NCBI GenBank assembly: GCA_947629865.1
Contig: CANRFJ010000001.1
Location: forward strand, 124,001 to 188,000
Length of the DNA stretch: 64,000 nucleotides
Direction of reading: 5' to 3'
Source: an uncultured Lachnospiraceae bacterium
GTDB taxonomy: Bacteria; Bacillota; Clostridia; Lachnospirales; Lachnospiraceae
Shown here: in pieces, positions 1 to 8,993 of the stretch
Layout: the number at the start of each line of letters is the position of its first letter
Position numbering within the stretch: the first letter of the stretch is position 1
The notes under the pieces: model-generated
Told to the model about the DNA's origin: nothing
What the model saw: the letters and a program-made list of their open reading frames with translations, nothing else
Database searches by the model: none
Translations under genes and position numbers: made by a program

Positions 1-1
1 C

Positions 2-1114
2 CGTGACCTCTTTGCGGAGGCGAAGAAAAACGCGCCCTGCATCGTATTTATAGATGAGATCGACGCGGTGGCCAGACGGCGCGGAAGCGGTCTTGGCGGC
101 GGCCATGACGAGAGGGAGCAGACTCTCAACCAGATGTTGGTGGAGATGGACGGATTCGGCATCAATGAGGGAATCATTGTGATGGCGGCCACGAACCGTG
201 TGGATATACTCGATCCCGCCATTCTGCGGCCGGGGCGTTTTGACAGGCGGATCCATGTGGGACTGCCGGACGTGCGCGGACGCGAGGAGATTCTGCGCGT
301 ACACGCCAGAAACAAGCCGATCGGCCAGGACGTCAATTTGGAGGAAATTGCCAGGACTACCGCCGGATTCGCCGGGGCGGATCTGGAGAATCTGTTGAAT
401 GAATCGGCTATTGCGGCCGCCCGCGAGAACAGATCCTTTATCGTGGACGAGGACATACGGAAGTCCTTTATCAAGGTGGGGATTGGGGGCGAGAAGAAAA
501 GCAAGATCATCTCCGACAAGGACAAGAGGATCACGGCCTACCACGAGGCGGGCCATGCGATTTTGTTCCATCTTTTGCCGGATGTGGGGCCCGTGTATAC
601 CGTGTCGGTCATTCCCACCGGACAGGGTGCGGGCGGATATACGATGCCGCTGCCGGAGAAGGATGAGATGTACCGAACCAGAGGAAAGATGCTTCAGTAT
701 ATCACAGTCAGTCTGGGCGGAAGAATTGCGGAGAGCCTCGCCTTTGACGACGTGACGACGGGGGCGGTGCAGGATATACGCCAGGCCACGGAGGAAGCCA
801 GGGATATGGTGACAAAATACGGTTTCTCGGATGAGCTCGGAATGGTCAACTACAGCACAAATGACGACGAGGTATTTATCGGCAGGGATCTGGGCCACAC
901 GAAGAACTTCAGCGAGGGAACGGCGGAGGCCATCGACCGGGAAGTAAAGAAGATCATCGACGCCTGCCGTGAGCGGGCGACCAAGCTGCTCCAGCAGAAC
1001 AGGCAGATTCTGGATAAACTGTCAGAGCTGCTGATTGAAAAAGAGCGGATCGGGCAGGAGGAATTTGAGGCGCTGTTTGAAAATAATGCCAAGACGGTTC
1101 CGGAAATTGAATAG
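2..1114 (+). CDS. ftsH: ATP-dependent zinc metalloprotease FtsH, 3' part
   Basis: Membrane-anchored AAA+ protease that unfolds and degrades membrane and regulatory proteins. The reading frame is open from base 2, so the N-terminus (membrane segments and Walker A) lies outside the window. Visible are Walker B ([10 protein letters not shown]), the second region of homology ending in RPGRFDR, and the zinc-binding HEAGH motif. About 371 C-terminal residues are present, ending at a TAG. An internal GTG at 68 is not a plausible start because FtsH homology continues upstream of it. An intrinsic terminator follows at 1295-1324. Assignment is by family-specific motifs and is secure. Confidence 0.97.
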   Translation, partial: RDLFAEAKKNAPCIVFIDEIDAVARRRGSGLGGGHDEREQTLNQMLVEMDGFGINEGIIVMAATNRVDILDPAILRPGRFDRRIHVGLPDVRGREEILRVHARNKPIGQDVNLEEIARTTAGFAGADLENLLNESAIAAARENRSFIVDEDIRKSFIKVGIGGEKKSKIISDKDKRITAYHEAGHAILFHLLPDVGPVYTVSVIPTGQGAGGYTMPLPEKDEMYRTRGKMLQYITVSLGGRIAESLAFDDVTTGAVQDIRQATEEARDMVTKYGFSDELGMVNYSTNDDEVFIGRDLGHTKNFSEGTAEAIDREVKKIIDACRERATKLLQQNRQILDKLSELLIEKERIGQEEFEALFENNAKTVPEIE

Positions 1115-1294
1115 TTTATTGTGCAAAAGTTCAAATGGGAGAAAAATGTTGGGCAATTTACACAAAAGTTATTATGAAAAAATGTAAAGTTTGTGCACAC
1201 TGTTTTTGCGTATCGTGCTATAGTAATACTCGTAAACCCCAATACATTATATAGTTTTTGCTACACCCCATAAGTAACAAAAATACCTTCTCCC

Positions 1295-1324
1295 AAAAGG
1301 ACAGCCACGTGAAGCTGTCCTTTT
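1295..1324 (+). terminator. intrinsic terminator after ftsH
   Basis: An 11-bp perfect stem (AAAAGGACAGC / GCTGTCCTTTT) with an 8-nt loop, whose 3' arm ends in four Ts. The rest of the 321-bp gap 1115-1435 is AT-rich; it holds two TTGTGCA-like motifs and a TATAGT, but no well-spaced promoter pair that I can defend. Confidence 0.75.
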
Positions 1325-1435
1325 GACTTTGTAAAAAAACTCCGGCGCAGTCTGGATCCGGCACAGTCCGGTATCCGGCTCCGGTCGGGAGACATCAGCG
1401 GGGAAACATCAGATTAAGCAGACGGAGGTTTTACC

Positions 1436-3496
1436 ATGACGGAAGGAAGAATAAATCGGGCGGCGGTCTTCAGCGACTGCACTGAAAATTTTATAACTCC
1501 TGCAAAACCACAGAAGTACGATAAGGTGACGGTGCGGTGCCGCGTGGCCAGGGACGATGTGGAGAAGATAATTGCCGTGGTAAACGGTATACCCAGGCCG
1601 ATGAAAAAGGAAAGCCAGACGGAATTTTTTGATATATATGCCGTGGATATCCCGCTGGGGAAGGACAGGACGGATTACTTTTTTGAGATAATAAAAGAGG
1701 ACGAGACGGTCTTTTACAATAAGCAGGGAGTTGTTGATGGCGTAAACCATTATTTTAATTTTGTCATTATTCCCGGATACGACACTCCCGACTGGGCCAA
1801 GGGAGCGGTGATGTACCAGATCTTTGTGGATCGCTTCTACAACGGCGATATGAGTAATGACGTAGTGGACAACGAATATACCTACATTGAGGAGCAGCAT
1901 GTCAGCCAGGTGAGGGACTGGAACAAAATGCCGGCCTCCATGGGGGTGAGGGAGTTCTACGGCGGAGATTTGAAGGGCGTCTGGCAGAAGCTGGATTATC
2001 TGCAGGATCTGGGCGTGGAGGTCATATACCTGAACCCGATTTTTGTGTCGCCCTCCAACCACAAATACGATACCCAGGACTACGACTATGTAGATCCCCA
2101 TTACGGAGTAATTAAAGAGGACGGAGGGGAACCTCTACCTGAAGACGACTCGGATAACGCCCATGCCACCAAATACATACAGAGGGTTGTGAACAAGGAG
2201 AATTTGGAGGCCAGCAATGAACTTTTTGCCCGCTTTGTGGAGGAGGTTCACAAGAGGGGCATGAAGGTAATACTGGACGGCGTGTTCAACCACTGTGGCT
2301 CTTTTAATAAGTGGCTGGACAGGGAAAAGATCTATGACAGGGATTCCTCCTATGAGAAGGGGGCGTTTTTGCAAGACGACAGTCCGTACCATGATTTCTT
2401 TTACTTTTATCCGGACGGAACCTGGCCGGACAATACCCACTATGACGCCTGGTGGGGGAATGACACGCTGCCCAAGCTGAATTATGAGGGCTCGGAGAAA
2501 CTGTACCACTATATTATGAAAATAGCACGCAAATGGGTGTCCGCGCCGTACAACGTAGACGGCTGGCGCCTGGACGTGGCGGCGGATCTGGGACACTCGG
2601 CGGAATTTAATCACAAATTCTGGAGGGAATTCCACGACAATGTAAAGAGCGCGAATCCCAACGCGATTATCCTGGCGGAGCACTACGGGGATCCCTCCGC
2701 CTGGCTGGACGGAACCCAGTGGGACACGGTGATGAATTATGATGCGTTTATGGAGCCGGTGAGCTGGTTTCTGACCGGAATGGAGAAGCACAGCGACGTT
2801 CACAAGCAGGAGATGCAGGGAAATGCAGATGCCTTCTTCTTTGCGATGACGGATTTTGGCGCGCGTTTCACCACTCAGTCCGCCCAGGTGGCGATGAATG
2901 AATTGTCGAACCACGACCATTCCCGCTTCCTCACCCGCACCAATCATGTGGTGGGCCGCACAGCGTTTGCGGGGCCGCACGCCGCCGATATGGGGGTGAA
3001 TCCGGCCGTCATGCGTCTGGCAGTGGTGATCCAGATGACATGGGTGGGGGCTCCCACGATCTATTACGGCGACGAGGCCGGTGTGTGCGGGTGGACAGAT
3101 CCGGACAACCGCCGCAGCTATCCATGGGGCCGCGAGGATCGGTACATGCTCGATTTCCACAAAGAGATGATCCGTATTCACAAGGATTATCAGATGTTCA
3201 AGACAGGGAGCCTGATCTATCTCCACAATGAGTACGGCCTGATCGGTTACGGACGGTTTGACAGGAAAGATAAGGCCTTCGTCCTCGTCCAGGTGGACGG
3301 CTATGAGCGGGACGTGGAGGTAGAGGTGTGGAAGCTCGGAGTGCCGGAGGGCAGCCAGATGGTTCGCATGGTGGAGACGGACAACGACGGATACTACCTG
3401 GGAGCGGAGATGCGACGGGTGGAGAACGGGAGAATTACCGTACATTTAAAACCCAACGGAGCCGTGGTGTGGAAGAACATCGAGTGGCTGGAGTGA
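1436..3496 (+). CDS. GH13 alpha-amylase / neopullulanase-like glycoside hydrolase
   Basis: Predicted alpha-glucan hydrolase of the alpha-amylase family. It starts with a CBM34-like N-terminal domain (about residues 15-110), typical of neopullulanase and cyclomaltodextrinase, followed by the (beta/alpha)8 catalytic domain. Conserved regions are visible: DGVFNH (region I), DGWRLDVA with the nucleophile Asp, AEH with the acid/base Glu, and SNHDHSR (region IV). The C-terminal beta domain ends the 686-aa protein. There is no signal peptide, so it should act in the cytosol on imported maltodextrins. GGAGG lies 7 nt before the ATG. It stands alone between the ftsH terminator and the tRNA promoter. 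Exact substrate cannot be told from sequence. Confidence 0.9.
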   Translation: MTEGRINRAAVFSDCTENFITPAKPQKYDKVTVRCRVARDDVEKIIAVVNGIPRPMKKESQTEFFDIYAVDIPLGKDRTDYFFEIIKEDETVFYNKQGVVDGVNHYFNFVIIPGYDTPDWAKGAVMYQIFVDRFYNGDMSNDVVDNEYTYIEEQHVSQVRDWNKMPASMGVREFYGGDLKGVWQKLDYLQDLGVEVIYLNPIFVSPSNHKYDTQDYDYVDPHYGVIKEDGGEPLPEDDSDNAHATKYIQRVVNKENLEASNELFARFVEEVHKRGMKVILDGVFNHCGSFNKWLDREKIYDRDSSYEKGAFLQDDSPYHDFFYFYPDGTWPDNTHYDAWWGNDTLPKLNYEGSEKLYHYIMKIARKWVSAPYNVDGWRLDVAADLGHSAEFNHKFWREFHDNVKSANPNAIILAEHYGDPSAWLDGTQWDTVMNYDAFMEPVSWFLTGMEKHSDVHKQEMQGNADAFFFAMTDFGARFTTQSAQVAMNELSNHDHSRFLTRTNHVVGRTAFAGPHAADMGVNPAVMRLAVVIQMTWVGAPTIYYGDEAGVCGWTDPDNRRSYPWGREDRYMLDFHKEMIRIHKDYQMFKTGSLIYLHNEYGLIGYGRFDRKDKAFVLVQVDGYERDVEVEVWKLGVPEGSQMVRMVETDNDGYYLGAEMRRVENGRITVHLKPNGAVVWKNIEWLE

Positions 3497-3500
3497 GCAC

Positions 3501-3529
3501 TTGACATTTCCGGACGGTGTTGTTATAAT
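3501..3529 (+). promoter_or_regulatory. sigma-A promoter of tRNA-Gly
   Basis: Perfect consensus: TTGACA (3501-3506), 17-nt spacer, TATAAT (3524-3529). An imperfect 11-bp inverted repeat (3510-3520 and 3532-3542, one G-T wobble) is centred on the -10 box. Confidence 0.85.
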
Positions 3530-3571
3530 GGACACCGTCTGGAAATTTAATAGTATGTTGTTTTATGATAT

Positions 3572-3642
3572 GCGGGTGTAGTTCAATGGTAGAACACCAG
3601 CCTTCCAAGCTGGATACGTGGGTTCGATTCCCATCACCCGCT
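3572..3642 (+). tRNA. tRNA-Gly (anticodon UCC)
   Basis: A 71-nt cloverleaf. The acceptor stem GCGGGTG/CACCCGC is perfect, the anticodon arm is CCAGC-CTTCCAA-GCTGG with anticodon TCC, and the T-arm contains GGTTCGATTCC. Discriminator base is T, and the CCA end is not encoded. It lies 43 nt downstream of a consensus promoter and upstream of the radical SAM gene. Confidence 0.97.
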
Positions 3643-3682
3643 TTTTGTATTGTATGAAAATATCGGAAAAGAGGTGACAGCG

Positions 3683-5455
3683 ATGGCGGGGCCGGAGGTA
3701 CTTCTCACCGCGATCAACGCGAAATATATCCACTCCAATCTGGCAGTCTATTCCCTGATGGCCAACGCCGGACAGTATGAGGACATGGTGACGCTGTGTG
3801 AGTATACCGTCAATCACCGCAGGGAGGAGATACTCTCTTGGCTGTACGGGAAAAAACCGGCAGTCATAGGATTTTCCTGCTACCTCTGGAATGTGGAGTA
3901 TGTGGTTTCGCTGGCGGAGGATCTGAAGAAGGTTCTTCCGGATCTGGTTATCTTTGCCGGAGGGCCGGAGGTCTCCTGGCACCCGGAGAGATTTCTGGAG
4001 CGCCACCCCTTTTTCGACATGATTATGGTGGGGGAGGGCGAGGAGACGTTTCGGGAATACCTGGCCTGGCTTGCGGGGGACGCCGGCTCACTGTCGGAGG
4101 TACGGGGGCTGGTCTACCGGGAGGGAGCGCGGATTGTGCGGACGGAGCCGCGGCCGGCGCTTGACATGGAGAAATTATCCTTCCCCTACCGAAGCCTGGA
4201 GGCGTTTGACAACCGGATCCTCTACTATGAAAGTATGCGGGGCTGCCCGTTTTCCTGCAGTTACTGTCTCTCCTCACTTGAAAAGACGGTGCGGGTGAAA
4301 AGCATCGGGAAGACGCAGAGGGAGTTGGATTTCTTCCTGGAGGGCAGGGTTCCCCAGGTCAAATTTGTCGACCGCACCTTTAACTGCGATCACGAACACG
4401 CCTATGCGATATGGGAATACATTGGCGCGCATGACAACGGCGTGACTAATTTTCACTTCGAGATTGCCGGAGACCTCCTGCGCGAGGAGGACTTTGCCCT
4501 GTTTGAGAGTTTCCGGCCGGGGCTGATTCAGTTTGAAATCGGCGTCCAGTCCACCAATCCCGACACACTGGCGGCTATCCGGCGCACGATGGATCTGGAG
4601 AAACTTTGCCGCGCGATGGAGCGCCTTCACAGGGGACGCAATATCCATGCGCATCTGGATCTGATTGCGGGACTTCCCCATGAGGACTACGGAAGCTTCC
4701 GCCGCTCCTTTGACGAGGTGTACGCCATGAAGCCGGATCAGCTGCAACTGGGATTTCTCAAGGTGCTGGATGGCTCTCATATGAGCGAGGCGGGGGAGGA
4801 GTATGGCATCGTCTACAGCAGCGCCCCGCCCTACGAGGTCTTTTCCACAAAGTGGCTCTCCTACGGAGACCTCCTGCAGCTAAAGATTGTAGAGGAAATG
4901 GTGGAGGTGTACTACAACAGCTTCCAGTTCGCGGCTTCCATGGCGTTTCTTCGCATTTTCTCCGACACGGCCTTTGACCTGTACCGGAGCCTCGGCGGGT
5001 ATTATGAGAGACACGGGTGGCTGGAAAAAAAGCACAGCCGTCTGGAGAGATATGAGCTACTGTGGCGATTTGCGGAGGATACCATGTCCTGGACAGGGGA
5101 ACAGAGGGAGCAGTTCCGCCAGGCCATGACCTATGATTTCTATTGTCGGGATTATGTGAAAAATCCTCCGGCCTTTATCCGGCCCCGTCCGGAGCAGATG
5201 AAGCACGGGATACGGGCTTTCTTTGCGAGGGAAGCGCAGGAGCGCCGGTTTGTCCGGGGATATGAGGGAATGAAGGCGGGACAGCTGTACCATTTATTAT
5301 ATGTGGATTGTTTTACGCTGGATATGGAGATACTGACAGAGGAGGGACAGATTCGTGAGACGCCGCCCCGGTATTGTATGTTTGACTACAGAAAGAGGAA
5401 CCCGCTGAACCGTTCGGCGGAGATAATACCCCTGGGCGGAAGCCTCGGTTCGTGA
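3683..5455 (+). CDS. B12-binding radical SAM protein with DUF4080-like C-terminus
   Basis: Predicted cobalamin-dependent radical SAM enzyme of unknown substrate. The N-terminal part (about residues 5-140) looks like a B12-binding Rossmann domain with the GEGEETFREYL stretch common in this group. The radical SAM core has the cluster motif CPFSCSYC. The C-terminal part carries the DUF4080-type region found in many gut Firmicutes. I chose ATG 3683 because GAGGTG lies 6 nt upstream; an upstream in-frame ATG at 3650 has no such site and would overlap the end of the tRNA transcript. Length is 590 aa. A GC-rich hairpin (5456-5470) lies immediately after the stop. Confidence 0.88.
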   Translation: MAGPEVLLTAINAKYIHSNLAVYSLMANAGQYEDMVTLCEYTVNHRREEILSWLYGKKPAVIGFSCYLWNVEYVVSLAEDLKKVLPDLVIFAGGPEVSWHPERFLERHPFFDMIMVGEGEETFREYLAWLAGDAGSLSEVRGLVYREGARIVRTEPRPALDMEKLSFPYRSLEAFDNRILYYESMRGCPFSCSYCLSSLEKTVRVKSIGKTQRELDFFLEGRVPQVKFVDRTFNCDHEHAYAIWEYIGAHDNGVTNFHFEIAGDLLREEDFALFESFRPGLIQFEIGVQSTNPDTLAAIRRTMDLEKLCRAMERLHRGRNIHAHLDLIAGLPHEDYGSFRRSFDEVYAMKPDQLQLGFLKVLDGSHMSEAGEEYGIVYSSAPPYEVFSTKWLSYGDLLQLKIVEEMVEVYYNSFQFAASMAFLRIFSDTAFDLYRSLGGYYERHGWLEKKHSRLERYELLWRFAEDTMSWTGEQREQFRQAMTYDFYCRDYVKNPPAFIRPRPEQMKHGIRAFFAREAQERRFVRGYEGMKAGQLYHLLYVDCFTLDMEILTEEGQIRETPPRYCMFDYRKRNPLNRSAEIIPLGGSLGS

Positions 5456-5482
5456 GCGCGGCGGCCGCGCGGGACGGGCGGC

Positions 5483-6097
5483 TCAATAGGACGCGAGCAC
5501 GCGGCGCAGTTCTTCGATGACCGCCTTTTTGCGCGGGTGATTTCCGGATTCCACCTCCGCGATGAGGCGGCTGATATTCTCCGGCTGATCCAGACGGAGA
5601 TAGCACTCGGCCAGTTCCGCATAATCCGACACCTTTCGGGAGCCGTAATTAAGAGCCAGCCGGTAGGTATCCCTGGCCTCGGCGAAAAATCCGGAGCGGG
5701 TATAGGCCCTGGCTAAATTTGACAAGTTGATTAAAAAAATGTTAAAATTTTCATCATATTCTGATAATACCTTGAAATTTCCAACACCATATGCTAATTT
5801 TAAGTCAGTGTTGGAATACTCGGACAGATCCGCCATGGGGTTCTGTATATTTTGCCGGAGTTGTCCGATATAGTACTGGACGGATTCTTCCGTGGTGGAG
5901 GCCGCGGGGATTTCCGATTCCTCCACAGTCAGAAGCGGTATGTGCGAAATATCCTTTTTGCGGGTGCGGTTCGCTTCTTCCTCTCTGGCCCAGAACTCCT
6001 GAGAGGCCTTTTTGCTCATTTTCTGTGCCTTGCGCTGCTCATAGGCCAGCCAGGCCACGAAAACCAGTGTGCAAAACAGAAAAACAATAAGTCTCAT
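5483..6097 (-). CDS. membrane-anchored TPR-like protein
   Basis: A 204-aa protein with one N-terminal hydrophobic segment (about residues 3-19, possibly an uncleaved signal anchor), a charged linker, and a helical C-terminal half with TPR-like repeats (LANLARAYTRSGFFAEARD type pattern, then a second repeat with AELAECYLRLDQ). Likely a scaffold or envelope protein; function is not known. It converges on the radical SAM gene and is divergent from the small ORF at 6133. Confidence 0.6.
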   Translation of the reverse strand: MRLIVFLFCTLVFVAWLAYEQRKAQKMSKKASQEFWAREEEANRTRKKDISHIPLLTVEESEIPAASTTEESVQYYIGQLRQNIQNPMADLSEYSNTDLKLAYGVGNFKVLSEYDENFNIFLINLSNLARAYTRSGFFAEARDTYRLALNYGSRKVSDYAELAECYLRLDQPENISRLIAEVESGNHPRKKAVIEELRRVLASY

Positions 6098-6132
6098 AAT
6101 TATAACATCCTTTCAGAAAGGGGGCGTCTTCC

Positions 6133-6228
6133 ATGTTTAACAGGAAAAAACAGCGTCTGATAGCGGGCATCATCTGCGGCGTGCTTATCTTCGCCATGAT
6201 ACTCGGTTTATTTATGTCATATATATAA
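6133..6228 (+). CDS. 31-aa single-pass membrane microprotein
   Basis: A small ORF of 31 codons encoding a basic N-terminus (MFNRKKQR) followed by one hydrophobic helix (LIAGIICGVLIFAMILGLF). AAAGGGGG lies about 9 nt upstream of the ATG. It sits just upstream of the promoter of the VanW gene. Start context and a clean amphipathic-then-hydrophobic layout argue for a real gene; function unknown. Confidence 0.55.
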   Translation: MFNRKKQRLIAGIICGVLIFAMILGLFMSYI

Positions 6229-6265
6229 AACATATATGGAAAACTAGTATTAGTTTAATACAGGA

Positions 6266-6294
6266 TTGAGAAATGCGCAAGCGTATGATACAAT
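6266..6294 (+). promoter_or_regulatory. sigma-A promoter of the VanW gene
   Basis: TTGAGA (6266-6271), 17-nt spacer, TACAAT (6289-6294). It lies 65 nt upstream of the chosen GTG start and argues against any translation start further upstream in this frame. Confidence 0.65.
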
Positions 6295-6358
6295 AAATAA
6301 ATGCCTTGCGCATTTGAAAGGATATATTGGTAGCAGACAGAATGGGAGGCGGGCGAGC

Positions 6359-7936
6359 GTGAAAAAACAAACAATGTGGCCGGCATTTCTGGTAATAGGA
6401 ATCATGGTCGTGCTGATTGGCGCATATGTGTGCGCGGCATACGAGATGATCAAGCCGGATGATGACAAAATCTGCAATGGCGTCTATATAGATACGGTGG
6501 ATTTGAGCGGCCTGACGAGAGAACAGGCCGAGAGCGCCATAAGCGAACATATGGGAAAAATATCCAATCGGATCCTGTCTGTCGATGTCAACGGGAAGCA
6601 GGTGACGACTACCTTATCGGAATTAGAATATACATGCAATGCCAGCGACTATATCGAACAGGCGATGAAGGTGGGCAAAGAGGGAAATCTTTTTGCCAAT
6701 TATGCCCGGATAAAGGAAGTGGGCGCCGAGCATGTGGTATATCCGCTGGAATATTCCTATTCCGCGAAGAAGCTTGAGAAATTCGTGAAAAAGAACTGCG
6801 GCAAAGAGTGCACCAGCGCGAAGAATTCCAAGATTAAAATGAAAAACGGATCGCTGGTCTATACCGAGGCGAGAAACGGCGTGTCCATTGATGTGGACAC
6901 TACGCTTGCCAATATCCGGAAAGCCCTGGAGGAGCAGGAGGATGTGGATATCGTCGAGGTGTCGGCGGTCGTGACGGTGGAGGAGCCGAAGATCACAAAA
7001 GAGGAGGCCTCCCGGTGCAAAGATAAACTGGGAAGTTTTTCCACAAACTTCACGGCGAGCAATGTGAGCCGCTCACGGAATGTGGCGAATGCGGCGAGAC
7101 TGATTAACGGATCCGTAATCTATCCGGGGGAGACCTTTTCCGTGCACGACGCGATTTCCCCGCTGACGGAGGAGAACGGTTACTATACGGCCGCCTCCTA
7201 CAGCAACGGCCAGGTGGTGGATTCCATCGGCGGCGGCGTCTGCCAGGTATCGACGACGCTGTACAACGCGGTGCTTAGGGCAGAGCTGGAGATTGTGGAG
7301 AGAAGTCCCCACTCCATGGTTGTGACGTATGTAAAGCCGTCCATGGACGCGGCGATTGCCGGCGATTACAAGGATTTCAAATTCCGCAACAATACGGACG
7401 TGCCGATTTACATTGAGGGCGGAACCTACACCGGCACGATTTATTTCAATGTCTACGGGGAGGAGAAGCGAAGCGCCGACCGCAGCGTGACATTTGAGTC
7501 CGAGGTGATTGAGACCATAGAGCCGGGAGCCGACAAGGTGACGATCGACAAGACCAAGCCGGCCTCCTATATGACGGTGACACAGGAGGCGCATACGGGT
7601 TACAAGGCCGTGCTCTGGAAGATCGTGACGGAGAACGGGAAGACGAAGAAGACACAGATAAATTCCAGCACATATCAGGCAGAGCCCAGGTATGTGACGA
7701 GGGGAGGCAAAGCGACGGCCTCGCCGAAGCCGAGCGGGAAACCGGACAAGGATAAGGACAAAGATAAAGATAAGGATAAAGATAAGGATAAAGATAAAGA
7801 TAAAGACAAGGACGAGGATAAAGACAAAGACAGCGACAAGACTCCGGCGAAGACGGCTACGCCAAAGCCGAAACCCACGAAACAGCCGGCGACGCCGACA
7901 CCGGCGCCGGAGATTACGCCGGCGCCTGCGGAATAG
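6359..7936 (+). CDS. VanW family surface protein with G5-like domain and KD-repeat tail
   Basis: Predicted envelope protein. It has an N-terminal membrane segment (about residues 5-25), a helical peptidoglycan-binding-4-type region, the VanW domain (core GGGVCQVSTTLYNAV, residues about 285-300), and a G5-like beta domain. It ends in a low-complexity Lys-Asp tract and a Pro/Thr/Ala-rich tail, probably a cell-wall spacer. GTG 6359 is preferred: GGGAGG is 8 nt upstream, and an upstream TTG in frame overlaps the -35 box. VanW proteins are common in Firmicutes and only historically linked to vancomycin resistance; no resistance is implied. Confidence 0.85.
   Translation: MKKQTMWPAFLVIGIMVVLIGAYVCAAYEMIKPDDDKICNGVYIDTVDLSGLTREQAESAISEHMGKISNRILSVDVNGKQVTTTLSELEYTCNASDYIEQAMKVGKEGNLFANYARIKEVGAEHVVYPLEYSYSAKKLEKFVKKNCGKECTSAKNSKIKMKNGSLVYTEARNGVSIDVDTTLANIRKALEEQEDVDIVEVSAVVTVEEPKITKEEASRCKDKLGSFSTNFTASNVSRSRNVANAARLINGSVIYPGETFSVHDAISPLTEENGYYTAASYSNGQVVDSIGGGVCQVSTTLYNAVLRAELEIVERSPHSMVVTYVKPSMDAAIAGDYKDFKFRNNTDVPIYIEGGTYTGTIYFNVYGEEKRSADRSVTFESEVIETIEPGADKVTIDKTKPASYMTVTQEAHTGYKAVLWKIVTENGKTKKTQINSSTYQAEPRYVTRGGKATASPKPSGKPDKDKDKDKDKDKDKDKDKDKDKDEDKDKDSDKTPAKTATPKPKPTKQPATPTPAPEITPAPAE
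7744..7836 (+). repeat. hexanucleotide-type Lys-Asp repeat tract
   Basis: About fifteen imperfect copies of a 6-bp unit (GATAAA / GACAAG / GATAAG) coding for alternating Lys-Asp inside the VanW protein. Because the unit is a multiple of three, slippage would change spacer length without a frameshift. Confidence 0.8.
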
Positions 7937-7971
7937 AGCGAGGGACGGGTACGCAGCGACGAAAGGACTGA

Positions 7972-8958
7972 ATGGATATGGAGATAGGCAAAGTGCCTGA
8001 GAATATACTGAAGCGGTCAGTATTTAAGCAGCTCACTGTAAAGCGGCCGGAGGTATTGCTCCACTCCGGCATCGGAGAGGACTGCAGCGCCCTTGCGGTG
8101 GGGGAAGATGCCATTGTACTTTCGACAGATCCAATCACCGGAACGGCGAAGAATATCGGCAACCTCGCATTCCATGTGACGGCCAACGACATAGCGGCGG
8201 CCGGAGCGGAACTGGTAGGGATTCTGCTGACGATCCTCCTTCCGCCGGGGAGCGGCGAGGATGAGTTAAAGGAAATCATGCAGGACATATCCGGACTGGC
8301 CGGAGAATACCATGTGGAGATCCTCGGAGGACACACGGAGGTATCCGCGGCGGTGAACCAGACGCTGGTGTCTGTGACCGGCGTGGGGCGGGCGCCAAAG
8401 GACGCCCTGATTACAACGGGCGGTCTGAGGCCGGGGCAGGAGCTGGTAGTGACGAAGTGGATCGGACTGGAGGGAACCTCCATACTGGTGAGGGAAAAGC
8501 AGGAGGAACTGGCCGGACATCTGCCGCCGGAACTGTTGGAGAGGGCCCGCGGCTTTGACCGATATCTGAGCGTCGTACCCGACAGCCGCGTGGCGGTGCA
8601 GACAGGGGTATCTGCGATGCACGACGTCACGGAGGGCGGGATCTTCGGAGCCCTCTGGGAGATGGCCGCCGCATCGGGCGTGGGCCTGGAGGTGGATTTG
8701 AAGAAAATCCCGATCAAACAGGAGACGATAGAGATCTGTGAATTCTTTGACATCAATCCGTATATGCTGATATCCAGCGGCGCCATGCTGATTGGCACAG
8801 ACCACGGCAGCCGCCTGGTGGAGGCGCTGAGGGAAAGAGGGATCCACAGCGCGGTTGTCGGATATGCGACGGAGGGGAACGACCGGATCATACGCAACGG
8901 CGACGAGCGGCGTTTCCTAGAGCCGCCCAGGGCCGACGAGCTGTATCGGGTGCTATAG
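7972..8958 (+). CDS. AIR synthase-related protein (HypE/ThiL/PurM superfamily)
   Basis: A 328-aa ATP-binding protein of the PurM/HypE/SelD superfamily. The N-terminal AIRS domain shows the GEDCSALAV and STDPITG motifs, and the C-terminal AIRS_C domain has the HDVTEGGIFGALWEMA pattern. It is HypE-like in layout, but I see no hydrogenase genes and no C-terminal Cys that would carry the cyano group in true HypE, so the role is unknown. ATG 7972 has AAAGGA 4 nt upstream; ATG 7978 is an alternative with 10-nt spacing. It precedes the Lrp/aminotransferase pair in the same direction. Confidence 0.8.
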   Translation: MDMEIGKVPENILKRSVFKQLTVKRPEVLLHSGIGEDCSALAVGEDAIVLSTDPITGTAKNIGNLAFHVTANDIAAAGAELVGILLTILLPPGSGEDELKEIMQDISGLAGEYHVEILGGHTEVSAAVNQTLVSVTGVGRAPKDALITTGGLRPGQELVVTKWIGLEGTSILVREKQEELAGHLPPELLERARGFDRYLSVVPDSRVAVQTGVSAMHDVTEGGIFGALWEMAAASGVGLEVDLKKIPIKQETIEICEFFDINPYMLISSGAMLIGTDHGSRLVEALRERGIHSAVVGYATEGNDRIIRNGDERRFLEPPRADELYRVL

Positions 8959-8993
8959 CGCGGGCTGCATTGACTTTGAATGGAGGAGATTCA

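Noticed and set aside
1191-1224. TTGTGC / TATAGT as promoter of the GH13 gene
   Set aside because: Spacer would be 22 nt, and a strong terminator lies between it and the gene.
2135-3445. 436-codon minus-strand ORF across the GH13 gene
   Set aside because: Shadow of the amylase gene: His/Arg/Val-rich, no domain, no ribosome site.
5456-5470. GC-rich palindrome GCGCGG-CGG-CCGCGC after the radical SAM gene
   Set aside because: A hairpin between convergent genes, but no T-run on either strand, so I do not call it an intrinsic terminator.
7744-7836. CRISPR-like repeat array
   Set aside because: Repeats are contiguous 6-mers coding for Lys-Asp; there are no spacers. No CRISPR array or cas gene was found in the window.
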